This document shows positions 8,808 through 16,822 of a DNA stretch of 42,231 nt, one piece after another. This stretch comes from Desulfobulbaceae bacterium (GTDB taxonomy: Bacteria > Desulfobacterota > Desulfobulbia > Desulfobulbales > SURF-16): assembly GCA_002868945.1 (NCBI GenBank), contig PKTX01000031.1:45908-88138 (forward strand), in the 5' to 3' direction. The translations under genes were made by a program, and so were the position numbers. The notes below the pieces were generated by a model, which did no database searches, was not told the DNA's origin, and saw only the letters and a program-made list of their open reading frames with translations. The first letter of the stretch is position 1. Each line of letters opens with the position of its first letter.

Positions 8808-9641
8808 ATGCAAAATATGAAACTGTCGGCCCCAGCGATAACCGCCAAAAAAGGTGTGGAAAAGATCACCATGCTTACCGCCTATGATGCATCCTTTGCC
8901 AGGATGCTGGAATCTGTGGGGGTCGATATGCTGTTGGTGGGTGATTCCTTGGGTATGGTGGTTCTCGGTTACGAGTCCACGGTGCCGGTCAGCATGGACG
9001 AGATGCTGCATCACGCCGCCGCAGTGCGTCGGGGGGCACCGGCCACCATGCTGGTCGGTGATATGCCCTTTCTCTCGTACCAGGTCTCCAGAAAAGAGGC
9101 GGTGGCCAACGCCGGCCGTTTCTTTAAGGAGGCAGGCTGTGATGCCGTTAAGCTGGAGGGCGGCCGCGAGGTGTGTAAGGCCGTGCAGGCCATTGTCCAG
9201 GCCGGAATGCCGGTGATGGCCCACATCGGCCTGACCCCGCAGACCGTCGGCAAGCTGGGCGGTTTTAAGGTTCAGGGTAAGGATCTGGACTCGGCCCGGC
9301 GTCTATTAAAAGAGGCCAAGGCCCTTGAGGAGGCCGGCGCCTTTGCCCTGGTCCTGGAATGTATTCCCGATGGCCTGGCCCGCCTTATTTCCGAGGAAGT
9401 TGCCATTCCCACCATCGGCATTGGTGCCGGTGCCGGCTGTGACGGCCAGGTGCTGGTCACCAATGATCTCCTGGGGCTTTTTGAGAAGTTTGTCCCCAGC
9501 TTTGTAAAAAAGTACATCAACCTGGCGCCTGATATCAAGGAGGCTGTGGCCCTGTTTCTCGATGAGGTGAAAAGCGGCAGCTTTCCGGACGAGGAGCACA
9601 GCTTTGCCATGAAGATTGAATCAAAGGATATCTGCAGGTGA
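8808..9641 (+). CDS. panB: 3-methyl-2-oxobutanoate hydroxymethyltransferase PanB
   Basis: A 277-residue TIM-barrel enzyme making ketopantoate from 2-oxoisovalerate and methylenetetrahydrofolate, the first committed step of pantothenate and CoA synthesis. Family blocks are [27 protein letters not shown] (metal-binding Asp), [14 protein letters not shown] and PTIGIGAG with the conserved following CDGQVLV. The start is at ATG 8808, with AAGGG about 12 nt upstream. A second ATG at 8817 would remove three residues. panC and panD are not adjacent. It lies 121 bp after ruvB in the same direction, so it may have its own promoter, though I see none that is convincing. Confidence 0.95.
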   Translation: MQNMKLSAPAITAKKGVEKITMLTAYDASFARMLESVGVDMLLVGDSLGMVVLGYESTVPVSMDEMLHHAAAVRRGAPATMLVGDMPFLSYQVSRKEAVANAGRFFKEAGCDAVKLEGGREVCKAVQAIVQAGMPVMAHIGLTPQTVGKLGGFKVQGKDLDSARRLLKEAKALEEAGAFALVLECIPDGLARLISEEVAIPTIGIGAGAGCDGQVLVTNDLLGLFEKFVPSFVKKYINLAPDIKEAVALFLDEVKSGSFPDEEHSFAMKIESKDICR

Positions 9642-9729
9642 GAGGCCATCGCCACAGACAGAAAATTTCCCCTCCGGCAGGTCGACGTGAGACTGCTGGG
9701 CCGGCTTGTCATATAGAAGGGATGGGTAT

Positions 9730-10485
9730 ATGGATTTAGCTACCGTGATCGGCCTGGCCTTGGGCACCACACTGATTCTGGTTGCCATTTTGCTGGGCGG
9801 CTCCTTCTTCCTCTTTGTCAGCGTTCCTTCTCTGATGATCGTCATGGGCGGCACCTTTGCCACGGTGATGATCCGCTTTGGCCTTGGCGATGTTATCAAT
9901 GCCACCAAGGTGGCCATGAACGCCTTTTTCACCAAGACTTCCGATCCAGGCAAGGTAATCAAGGAGATTGTCAATCTCGCCAATATTGCCCGAAAAAACG
10001 GCCTTATCGTTCTGGAACAGCAACCCATTGAGGATGAGTTCCTCAAAAAGGCCATCATGTACTGCGTGGACGGTCATGAGGCGGATTTCATTGAAGAGGT
10101 GCTCAAGAAAGAGGTGAGTCTCACCGTGGAGCGTCATGATGTCGGCCGGAAAACATTCGGTTCCATGGGTGAGGCCTCGCCGGCCTTCGGCATGATCGGT
10201 ACCTTGGTGGGACTGGTGCAGATGCTGGCCAATATGGAGGATCCGGCCGCCATCGGCCCGGCCATGGCCGTGGCCTTGCTTACCACCCTCTACGGCGCTG
10301 TGCTGGCCAACCTTGTCTTCCTGCCCATTGCCGACAAACTGGCCTTGCGCAGCCAGGAGGAGGAGCGCAACAGGCGACTGATCATTGAGGGAGTGCTCGG
10401 TATTCTCAAGGGCCTTAACCCGCGGGTCATGGAGGAGTTTCTCGAAACATTTCTGCCCCCCAAGGATCGCGCTACCGACAGATAG
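9730..10485 (+). CDS. motA: flagellar stator protein MotA/PomA
   Basis: A 251-residue inner-membrane stator subunit. Four hydrophobic segments are visible: two N-terminal (about 5-25 and 30-50) and two in the second half around ASPAFGMIGTLVGLVQML and AVALLTTLYGAVLANLVFLP. Between them is a large cytoplasmic loop with charged residues that engages FliG. MGEASPAFGMIGTLVGL carries the conserved proline of the third helix. The start at 9730 replaces a TTG eight codons upstream because MDLATVIG is the typical PomA-like N-terminus. motB follows 15 bp downstream. The partner's PomB-like features argue for the sodium-type (PomA) branch. Confidence 0.93.
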   Translation: MDLATVIGLALGTTLILVAILLGGSFFLFVSVPSLMIVMGGTFATVMIRFGLGDVINATKVAMNAFFTKTSDPGKVIKEIVNLANIARKNGLIVLEQQPIEDEFLKKAIMYCVDGHEADFIEEVLKKEVSLTVERHDVGRKTFGSMGEASPAFGMIGTLVGLVQMLANMEDPAAIGPAMAVALLTTLYGAVLANLVFLPIADKLALRSQEEERNRRLIIEGVLGILKGLNPRVMEEFLETFLPPKDRATDR

Positions 10486-10500
10486 AGAGGTTGTCGTGCC

Positions 10501-11259
10501 ATGGCTGACGAAAAGGGTAAATGTCCTGAGTGTAAACCCGGCGCCCCGGCCTGGATGTGCACCTTTGCAGATCTCATGTCTCTGCTTTTGTGCTTCTTTG
10601 TTTTGCTGCTCTCCTTTGCCGTCATGGACCAGCAGACCTTTAAGCGGGTGGCCGGTTCCATGAAGGATGCCTTTGGCGTCCAGCGCCAGAAACCGGTTGA
10701 GGATATAAAGCAAGGCTCTGAGATGATATCAGCCAACTTCAAGACCGTGCCGCTCCAGGTGCAGATTGATGTGGCGAAGCATTTCCAGGAAGAGGTGGCC
10801 GGCGGTGACATGGAAACCGAATTTGACCCCTACGGGCTTATTCTGCGGATCAAGGGAAATGTGGCCTTTGAGTCCGGCCGAGCCGAGCTCAGAGAGGAGT
10901 TTTTGCCTCTCCTGGACAAGATCGGTCGCCTGGCACAACGGGCCGAGCTCATGGTGGAGGTGAGCGGTCATACGGATGATGTTCCCTTGCGGCCGGATCA
11001 AGACACCTTCTCTTCAAACTGGAGCCTGTCCTCGGCCCGGGCCGTAGCTGCCGTGGAGTATCTGGTGGAAAAATTTCAGCTGCCGCCGGCTCGATTGGCA
11101 GCTGTGGGCTATGCCTATGGCCAACCCATTGCCAGCAACAGTTCGGCGGAGGGCAGAGCCAGGAACAGACGGGTGGAGTTCAAGATAAAGCCGGGGGCTG
11201 CTCAGTTCGTTCTTGACGGCCTGGAGGTTGAGCGCGGACCTATTCACAGTGACCAATGA
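10501..11259 (+). CDS. motB: flagellar stator protein MotB/PomB, probably sodium-type
   Basis: A 252-residue stator subunit with a single N-terminal membrane helix and a periplasmic OmpA-like peptidoglycan-binding domain. The helix region PAWMCTFADLMSLLLCFF resembles Vibrio PomB closely, and the ion-binding aspartate is D24, the same position as in PomB. C31 is also shared. The OmpA part contains VSGHTDDVPL (about 155) and NRRVEFKI near the end. It is shorter than PomB because the linker is reduced. GAGAGG precedes the ATG. It overlaps the next gene (PilZ) by ATGA, indicating translational coupling and equal dosage. Confidence 0.94.
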   Translation: MADEKGKCPECKPGAPAWMCTFADLMSLLLCFFVLLLSFAVMDQQTFKRVAGSMKDAFGVQRQKPVEDIKQGSEMISANFKTVPLQVQIDVAKHFQEEVAGGDMETEFDPYGLILRIKGNVAFESGRAELREEFLPLLDKIGRLAQRAELMVEVSGHTDDVPLRPDQDTFSSNWSLSSARAVAAVEYLVEKFQLPPARLAAVGYAYGQPIASNSSAEGRARNRRVEFKIKPGAAQFVLDGLEVERGPIHSDQ

Positions 11260-11873
11260 GGATGAGTACCATGGATGACGCCATAGAAGATGATCGACGC
11301 AGTTCCGTGCGGGTCACCGGCCGTAATCTCTTTGCCTATAAAGAGATTGACGAGGAGAAGTTTGCCGAATATGCCAAGGACTTTGAAAACGGCATTTCCC
11401 TCTACAGCCAGGAAACACTGGTTGACATGCAGATTTTTGTCAGCGCCCAGAGCGCCCTTGACAGAATTCGTGACAAGGATGCCGACTTGGCCGACTTTCT
11501 TCATCATCTTGACATGAAGATGAATATTCTCATCAAAAAGACGGATGGCGGTAAAACACCTCTTGATGACCTGAAGCTGCGCGATCTCAACATGAGCGGC
11601 GCCGGTCTCGCCTTTATTGCCCCTGAACCCATTGCCGTGGAAACCCTGCTGGAGTTTCGTGTCGTCCTGCTGCCCAATTATATCTTTATTTATGCCATCG
11701 GCAGGGTGAATAAATGCGAGATGGTCCACCAGGAGAATGATCAAAAATTTTACCGCATCGGTACGGAATTCGCCCTGATCATGGATGAGGATCGCGAGAA
11801 GCTTATCCAGCATAATTTCCGGCAGCAAAGCCTGGCTCTGCGCAATCGTCGCAAACAGCAGGAGCAGGGCTGA
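11256..11873 (+). CDS. PilZ-domain protein with a long insertion, probable c-di-GMP effector of the motor
   Basis: A 205-residue soluble protein. An RxxxR c-di-GMP-binding motif is near the N-terminus (RSSVR, 15-19, preceded by another Arg). The second PilZ motif, NxSxxG, is NMSGAG at 112-117, followed by a beta-rich stretch. In ordinary PilZ domains these motifs are a few tens of residues apart; here they are about 95 apart. The intervening segment (about 30-105) is predicted helical from its composition. The start overlaps the motB stop (ATGA), so it is co-translated with the stator. By analogy with YcgR-type proteins it may brake or tune the motor in response to c-di-GMP, which is inference. 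ATGs at 11262 and 11271 are alternative starts. Confidence 0.82.
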   Translation: MRMSTMDDAIEDDRRSSVRVTGRNLFAYKEIDEEKFAEYAKDFENGISLYSQETLVDMQIFVSAQSALDRIRDKDADLADFLHHLDMKMNILIKKTDGGKTPLDDLKLRDLNMSGAGLAFIAPEPIAVETLLEFRVVLLPNYIFIYAIGRVNKCEMVHQENDQKFYRIGTEFALIMDEDREKLIQHNFRQQSLALRNRRKQQEQG

Positions 11874-12010
11874 GCGCCGCGTCTTTGTGGCCACTTTGCT
11901 TTCCCTTTTTGCCTCCTCAGGCCTGGCCTTGCACCTTTAAAATCAGCGCTTTGGACAATTTCAACTGCCTGGCCATGTCCCATGGTCGGGGCATGAGCCA
12001 TTATCAGAAA

Positions 12011-12847
12011 ATGCGAACTATTACCTCGGAAAAAATCAGCAGCGCCGTACGACAGCTTACCATGGAGGCGGCCAGCCAACTTGAACCGGATATCCTGGAG
12101 GCGCTTCTCCAGGCCCGCGACAGTGAAGAGTCCCTATTGGCCCGCCATGTCCTGGAACTGCTTATTTCCAATGCCGATATCGCTAGCCGCGAGAAGGTGC
12201 CGGTCTGCCAGGATACCGGCGTGGCCGTGCTCTTTGTTGAAGTCGGCCAGCAGGTCGCAATCAGCGGCAGTCTTGAGGAAGCAATCCAGGCCGGGGTCAG
12301 GAGTGGCTATCAGGATGGTTTTCTCCGCAAGTCTGTCTGTGATCCCCTGACTCGTGTCAATACCGGCACCAATACCCCGGCTGTCATTCATTACGAGATT
12401 GTCGAGGGTGATCAGGTGCGGATTGCCATGTTGCCCAAGGGCTGCGGCAGCGAGAACATGAGTGGGCTCACCATGTTACCTCCCTCTGCCGGCATTGAGG
12501 GAATGGTCGATTTTGTCGTCAAGCAGGCGGTGGAGGCAGGCCCCAACCCCTGTCCGCCCATAGTTGTCGGCGTCGGCATGGGGGGGAGCTTTGAGAAGGC
12601 TGCCTACCTTGCCAAAAAAAGTCTCTTGCGTCCCCTGGGGGAGGCAAGTCCGCGCCACGACCTTGCTGAGTTGGAACAGCAAATTCTGACTGAGATAAAT
12701 AAACAGGGGGTCGGCGTCCAGGGCCTTGGCGGCAATCATACGGCCCTGGCGGTTCATATAGACAGTTTCCCGTCCCACATCGCCAGTTTGCCGGTTGCCG
12801 TTAATATCCAATGTCATGCCCATCGTCACAAGGAAATTGTTATTTAA
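12011..12847 (+). CDS. fumarate hydratase, class I iron-sulfur, alpha subunit
   Basis: A 278-residue subunit of the oxygen-sensitive two-subunit fumarase that interconverts fumarate and malate. The three cysteines that ligate the [4Fe-4S] cluster are visible: C66 in VCQDTG, C145 in LPKGCGSEN and C181 in NPCPPIVVGVGMGG. Other family blocks are KAAYLAKKSLLR and QGLGGNHTALAVHI. The N-terminus MRTITSEKI fits the family, so ATG 12011 is chosen, although its ribosome binding site is weak. ATG 11993 is in frame and would add six residues. The beta subunit follows after a 152-bp spacer. Confidence 0.93.
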   Translation: MRTITSEKISSAVRQLTMEAASQLEPDILEALLQARDSEESLLARHVLELLISNADIASREKVPVCQDTGVAVLFVEVGQQVAISGSLEEAIQAGVRSGYQDGFLRKSVCDPLTRVNTGTNTPAVIHYEIVEGDQVRIAMLPKGCGSENMSGLTMLPPSAGIEGMVDFVVKQAVEAGPNPCPPIVVGVGMGGSFEKAAYLAKKSLLRPLGEASPRHDLAELEQQILTEINKQGVGVQGLGGNHTALAVHIDSFPSHIASLPVAVNIQCHAHRHKEIVI

Positions 12848-12999
12848 AAAAAAAGTCACAATTCAGCGCCGCCGCCGGGCTCTGACCGGTTTGAACGTTA
12901 ATGAAACTAATTGAAGTTTCATAAGAGAAGTCACTATTCAGGTGCAAAAACTGGCTTATTCTGGATTCCGGATTTTTAATTCTCAATTCTGAAATATAT
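12848..12999. other. AT-rich spacer between the fumarase subunit genes
   Basis: A 152-bp spacer with an A-tract right after the alpha-subunit stop and AATTCTCAATTCTGAA near its end. Two-subunit fumarases are often encoded with little or no spacing, so a gap this size may hold a processing site or an internal promoter. I can identify neither. No ribosome binding site is clear before the beta-subunit ATG. Confidence 0.4.
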
Positions 13000-13581
13000 A
13001 TGTCCCTTTTACGATACCGACCCGATTTTTTTGACAGCCTCAAGCAGGTTGATCTCCCCTTTGACCAAGAGGTGCTCGTCTCATTGCGGGCTGGTGATCT
13101 TGTCAGTTTGACCGGCATCCTCTATACCGGCCGCGACCAGACCCATCGGCGCTTCGTCGCTCTGCTTGATGAGGGCAAGGAGCTGCCCGTTGATCTTGCC
13201 AGACAGCTCCTTTATTATGTAGGGCCCAGTCCGGCCCGGCCCGGCCAGGTTATCGGTGCTGCCGGACCAACCACCAGTTATCGGATGGATACCTATACAC
13301 CGCGTCTCCTTGAGCTGGGTCTGGCCGGCACCATGGGCAAGGGGGGACGGTCGACAGCTGTGCGGCAGGCCATGCTTAAGCACCAGGCCGTCTATCTGGC
13401 GGCCTTTGGTGGCGCCGGCGCTCTCTTGTCCAAAAGCGTTAAGGAGGCGGAGGTGGTGGCCTTTGCCGATGCCGGTCCCGAGGCGCTTTTCAGGTTTCGG
13501 GTGGAGGAGTTTCCGGCCGTGGTGATCAACGATACCCTGGGCAATGACTTCTACGAGATGGTACGTCTGCGAAAAAAATAA
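13000..13581 (+). CDS. fumarate hydratase, class I, beta subunit
   Basis: A 193-residue partner of the preceding alpha subunit, forming the swivelling C-terminal domain of class I fumarase. It shows the family blocks VSLRAGDLVSLTGILYTGRD, VIGAAGPTTSYRMD, TMGKGG and FGGAGALL. The length is typical. The start is the only ATG upstream of the conserved region, with no clear Shine-Dalgarno. A 25-bp-stem terminator follows 20 bp after the stop. The pair marks an anaerobic or microaerobic C4 dicarboxylate pathway. Confidence 0.93.
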   Translation: MSLLRYRPDFFDSLKQVDLPFDQEVLVSLRAGDLVSLTGILYTGRDQTHRRFVALLDEGKELPVDLARQLLYYVGPSPARPGQVIGAAGPTTSYRMDTYTPRLLELGLAGTMGKGGRSTAVRQAMLKHQAVYLAAFGGAGALLSKSVKEAEVVAFADAGPEALFRFRVEEFPAVVINDTLGNDFYEMVRLRKK

Positions 13582-13601
13582 ACGATTGGTGGTGGTTGCA
13601 G

Positions 13602-13656
13602 CCAGCATAAAAAAGGGGGCGGGACATATGTTGTCCCGCCCCCTTTTTTATGCTGG
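13602..13656. terminator. bidirectional terminator between fumarase and protease genes
   Basis: A perfect 25-bp inverted repeat (13602-13626 with 13632-13656, loop TATGT) with a GGGGGCGGGACA core flanked by A6 on one side and T6 on the other. It can terminate transcription in both directions and lies between the convergent fumarase (plus) and ctpA-type (minus) genes. Confidence 0.93.
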
Positions 13657-13774
13657 TCAATTGACCCTTTTGGTCAAAATATGCCTGAAAAGGAGCAATG
13701 AGGCCAGGTTAACAGCAACTTTTCGCCGCGCTTTTCTTGCCTCAGTGACCTCGCAACCGGTTGCCTGGGCGCAT

Positions 13775-15130
13775 TTATTGAATACGCATGGCGCTGAAAA
13801 GATGAGCGCTTTTGATGATCATCAGGGCCTGTTGGAGTTGGGTGTCCTTTTCGATAAGATCAAGGACCTCCTGGCGCTCCTGGCTTACGGTGTCGTCCTT
13901 CTTGTCATCTTCTGACACCTGTGGGGCCTTGTCATTGTCAAAATGGTGGCGGAGATCCTTTTCCCGGATGAAGTGCGGTGACTTTTTCTTCTCTCTCGCC
14001 TTTTCAAGCTCTTCTTCGGTGAGAAAGGCGGTGGGCACAATAATGTCCGGGGTAATACCGGTGGCCTGAATGGAGCGTCCTTTGGGGGTGTAGTAACGGG
14101 CGGTGGTCAGTCGGAGACCGGCACCGGTGGACATTGGGTGAATGGTCTGCACAGATCCCTTGCCAAAGGTCTGGGCGCCGAGCACCAGGGCCCGCTTATG
14201 GTCCTGCAGGGCACCGGCGACAATTTCAGAGGCACTGGCACTGCCCTCATTGACCAGGACTACGATGGGAAAGGTGTATTGACTGCCGTTTTTATGGGCC
14301 GAGTAGCTGAGGTTATTTTCTTCAAGACGGGATTCGGTATAGACAATGAGCCCTTCGTTGAGGAAAAAGTCGGATATGCGGACGGCTTGATCAAGCAGGC
14401 CGCCCGGGTTATTGCGCAGATCGAGGACCAGTCCTTTGAGCTGCTCCTCGCCGGTGAGCTCGTCCAGGGCCTTTTTAAAGTCCTTGGTGGTGTTGGCCTG
14501 AAAGGAGCGAATTCGGATATAACCGTACCCGGGGTCCAGTGTCCGTGCCTTGACGCTGATTAAGGGGATGTTGTTACGGGTAATGGTAATATCCTTGATT
14601 TCATTCCAGCCCTCACGATGGATGGAGATGGTGACATCGGTCCCCTTGGGGCCACGCAGTCGTTTAACCGCTTCCATCAGGGTCATATCCTTGGTGGATT
14701 CATTTTCGATCTTGAGGATTTTATCGCCGGCCTGCAGCCCCTGTTTAAATGCTGGCGTATCATCAATGGGACTGACCACGGTGAGGACATTGTCCTTGAT
14801 GGTGATTTCAATGCCGATTCCCGAAAAGCTGCCCTTGGTCTCGATCTGCAGGTCCTTGAAGTCATCGGGACTCATGTAGGAGGAGTGGGGATCCAGGGAG
14901 CTGAGCATACCCTTGATGGCCCCCTCCAGAAGCTCCTTGGCGGAAACCTCTTCCACATAACTTTCCTGGATCATATGGAGAATAGCAGTAAAGGTTTCAA
15001 GGTTTTGATAGGTATCCTGGGTCTGGGCAATGACCTTGGAATCTCGATCCCACAGGGGCAGAGTCGCCACAGGGAGAAGGAGGATGATTACAAAGAGGAG
15101 ACGCTTGGTTATGGAATTACCTGATTTCAT
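13775..15130 (-). CDS. C-terminal processing peptidase, CtpA family (S41)
   Basis: A 451-residue exported serine protease. It has an N-terminal hydrophobic anchor or signal (about 10-28), a PDZ domain (SFSGIGIEI through KGTDVTISI) and the S41 catalytic domain. The serine-lysine dyad is seen as S in GSASASEIVAGAL and K in FGKGSVQT. YYTPKGRSIQATGI is also characteristic. The charged C-terminal tail after about residue 380 is low in similarity to the core. Such proteases cleave C-termini of periplasmic substrates, including cell-wall hydrolases. It lies downstream of envC on the same strand, a common pairing, but is separated from it by a 382-bp gap holding a repeat and a terminator-like hairpin. 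Confidence 0.92.
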   Translation of the reverse strand: MKSGNSITKRLLFVIILLLPVATLPLWDRDSKVIAQTQDTYQNLETFTAILHMIQESYVEEVSAKELLEGAIKGMLSSLDPHSSYMSPDDFKDLQIETKGSFSGIGIEITIKDNVLTVVSPIDDTPAFKQGLQAGDKILKIENESTKDMTLMEAVKRLRGPKGTDVTISIHREGWNEIKDITITRNNIPLISVKARTLDPGYGYIRIRSFQANTTKDFKKALDELTGEEQLKGLVLDLRNNPGGLLDQAVRISDFFLNEGLIVYTESRLEENNLSYSAHKNGSQYTFPIVVLVNEGSASASEIVAGALQDHKRALVLGAQTFGKGSVQTIHPMSTGAGLRLTTARYYTPKGRSIQATGITPDIIVPTAFLTEEELEKAREKKKSPHFIREKDLRHHFDNDKAPQVSEDDKKDDTVSQERQEVLDLIEKDTQLQQALMIIKSAHLFSAMRIQ

Positions 15131-15153
15131 GGAAAGCCTGACAATGGATTAAA

Positions 15154-15280
15154 GGGGATCTTGAATAATGAGATATTTTGGAGTCTCGCTGGTTCGCTTA
15201 CCTGTTCGAGTTTGAGAAGCATGGAAAATAAAAAGCGCGCCCTGAAAGAGGTAAGGGAGCCTGCGACACTCCGGGTGCCC
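15154..15280 (-). repeat. dispersed repeat, copy B2 (inverted relative to 3538-3656)
   Basis: The reverse complement of this 127-bp stretch matches 3538-3656 with about six substitutions and an 8-nt insertion. Core units lie near both ends in opposite orientation (about 15180-15203 and 15248-15274). It has no coding capacity. Confidence 0.85.
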
Positions 15281-15333
15281 TTGGGAGGCAGCATGTCGAG
15301 TATATGTGAGCATTTTTATTTTCGTAGCGACAA

Positions 15334-15358
15334 AAAATCGGCCCAAAGGGCCCTTTTT
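15334..15358 (-). terminator. putative terminator downstream of envC
   Basis: A short GGCCC/GGGCC stem with AAA loop has a T-run on either strand (CTTTTT on plus, GATTTTTT on minus). In the minus direction it follows envC by about 155 bp and precedes ctpA. The stem is short, so strength is uncertain. Confidence 0.5.
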
Positions 15359-15512
15359 CACCTCATCTGTCCTTGCCTTAAGCTGCGCTGGGTATCTTTT
15401 TCAACTGGGCTGACAGGAGGCTCTGCACCTGCAACATTAAAATGGTTTGAGAATAATAACACGGATCAATACGGACGACAAAAGGTAATTTTCTGCTGAC
15501 AGGCTGGACGCC

Positions 15513-16817
15513 TTAAGGGGACTGTGGCCGAGGCGATGTCTGCTTGAGTGCCGGAGCCAGGATAAGCAGCTCGGGATCAAGCCATTCCAAGGGGTCTTCC
15601 GGGTCTGTTTTATGACGAATCTCGAAGTGAATGAGGGTCTGCAGGGGGCCGACGTGCTCGGAGGCCATGCCGATTTCGGCGCCCTGTTCAACCAAGCTCT
15701 CTTTTTTGACGAGAAAGGTGGCCATGCCGCTGGTCAGGGTGTAATAGCCGTCCGTATGGCTGATAATGACCACTTGCCCATACCCCTTGACAAAACCGGT
15801 GTGAACAACCTTGCCCTTGAAAACGGCCCGGACAATGGCGCTGGGTTCAATGGCAAAATCAATACCCGGGGAAGCATCATTGTTGCCAAAGAGGTTGACA
15901 ACGGTGCCGTCCACCGGTGGCGGCAGGATCCCTTCCTGGCCGCCAAAACCCCGCTTCCAGGCCGGTTTTCTCTTTTTGTGGGGTTCCAGGGGGAAGGTGG
16001 CGATCATCCACTCCTCTTTCTGCATCCTGGCAATCTCCGCCTGCCTTTCCAGCTCTTCCAACTCGCTAATCAGGGCGGCGGCTGACTGCTCAAGGGTGGC
16101 GGCCGCCTGTTTATAAAGATCTTTTTCCGCCTGGAGTTTAACCAGGAGTTCACGGCGTTGCTCCTTGCTTGCGGCCAATATTTGTTGTTGTTCCTTGGCC
16201 TGGCTCATGGCTTTCTCCAGACTGACCTGCTGTTTTTCGTGCGAGTCCCTGGCCACCTCAAGCCTGATAAGGGAGGCCTGGAAGCGTTCGAAGAGGTCAA
16301 GATCATGACGCAGCATGGAGCGATAATATTCATGAAAGGTGACAAGTTCCGGCAGGGTGGCCGAGGAAAAGGTGATGTTGAGGATACCGATATCACCCAT
16401 GCGGTAATAGGCAGCCAGCCGCTTCTTGGTTTGTTCGGCCAGCCTTTTTTTGTCTTCGCGCACCTCTTCAAAGGCGGCCAACGCCTCCTGGGTCTTCTTC
16501 TTTTCGACCTGGAGCTGCTGATAGATGGTGACCAGGCGTCTGCTTTCTTCGACAATTCTTTCATCGATTTGAGCCAGTTCGGTTAAGAGTTGCTCCTCCT
16601 GGCGGCGAGTCTGCTCAAAGTTCTCCTGTTGCGACTGCAGCCCTTTTTTGATGCGCCCCAATTTCTTTTTATGCTCAAAGAGGTCCTGTTCGGCAATGCG
16701 GACCGCCTCTTCAAGGGCCATGTCGTCTGTGTAGGCCGCAGCCGGCCCGGCAGCAGCGATGAACAGAAGGGCACCGACTAAAAGGAGAAGGGGATTCGTG
16801 GACAAACAGCTTTTCAT
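15513..16817 (-). CDS. envC: EnvC-like murein hydrolase activator (degenerate LytM/M23)
   Basis: A 434-residue exported protein. It has a signal peptide (LLLLVGALLFIAAAGPAAA), then a long coiled coil (about 30-270, rich in E, Q, K and R heptads) and a C-terminal LytM-like domain (about 300-415). The zinc-binding residues of active M23 peptidases are largely missing: the region equivalent to HxGxD reads SPGIDF, the HxH site is replaced by YTLTSG, and only IHFEIR retains a His. This is the pattern of E. coli EnvC, which does not cut peptidoglycan but activates amidases at the septum. It is encoded directly after ftsX and ftsE (5 bp from ftsX), so FtsEX-EnvC forms one regulated unit. Confidence 0.9.
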   Translation of the reverse strand: MKSCLSTNPLLLLVGALLFIAAAGPAAAYTDDMALEEAVRIAEQDLFEHKKKLGRIKKGLQSQQENFEQTRRQEEQLLTELAQIDERIVEESRRLVTIYQQLQVEKKKTQEALAAFEEVREDKKRLAEQTKKRLAAYYRMGDIGILNITFSSATLPELVTFHEYYRSMLRHDLDLFERFQASLIRLEVARDSHEKQQVSLEKAMSQAKEQQQILAASKEQRRELLVKLQAEKDLYKQAAATLEQSAAALISELEELERQAEIARMQKEEWMIATFPLEPHKKRKPAWKRGFGGQEGILPPPVDGTVVNLFGNNDASPGIDFAIEPSAIVRAVFKGKVVHTGFVKGYGQVVIISHTDGYYTLTSGMATFLVKKESLVEQGAEIGMASEHVGPLQTLIHFEIRHKTDPEDPLEWLDPELLILAPALKQTSPRPQSP

Positions 16818-16822
16818 TGGCC

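Larger units (their letters stand above)
15131..15512. other. 382-bp gap between envC and ctpA-type genes: repeat plus hairpin
   Basis: No gene is seen. Positions 15154-15280 hold a dispersed repeat copy. At about 15334-15358 is a terminator-like hairpin. The rest (15359-15512) is unremarkable. Because both neighbours are on the minus strand, this gap must also hold the promoter of the protease gene if the hairpin stops envC transcription. Confidence 0.55.
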
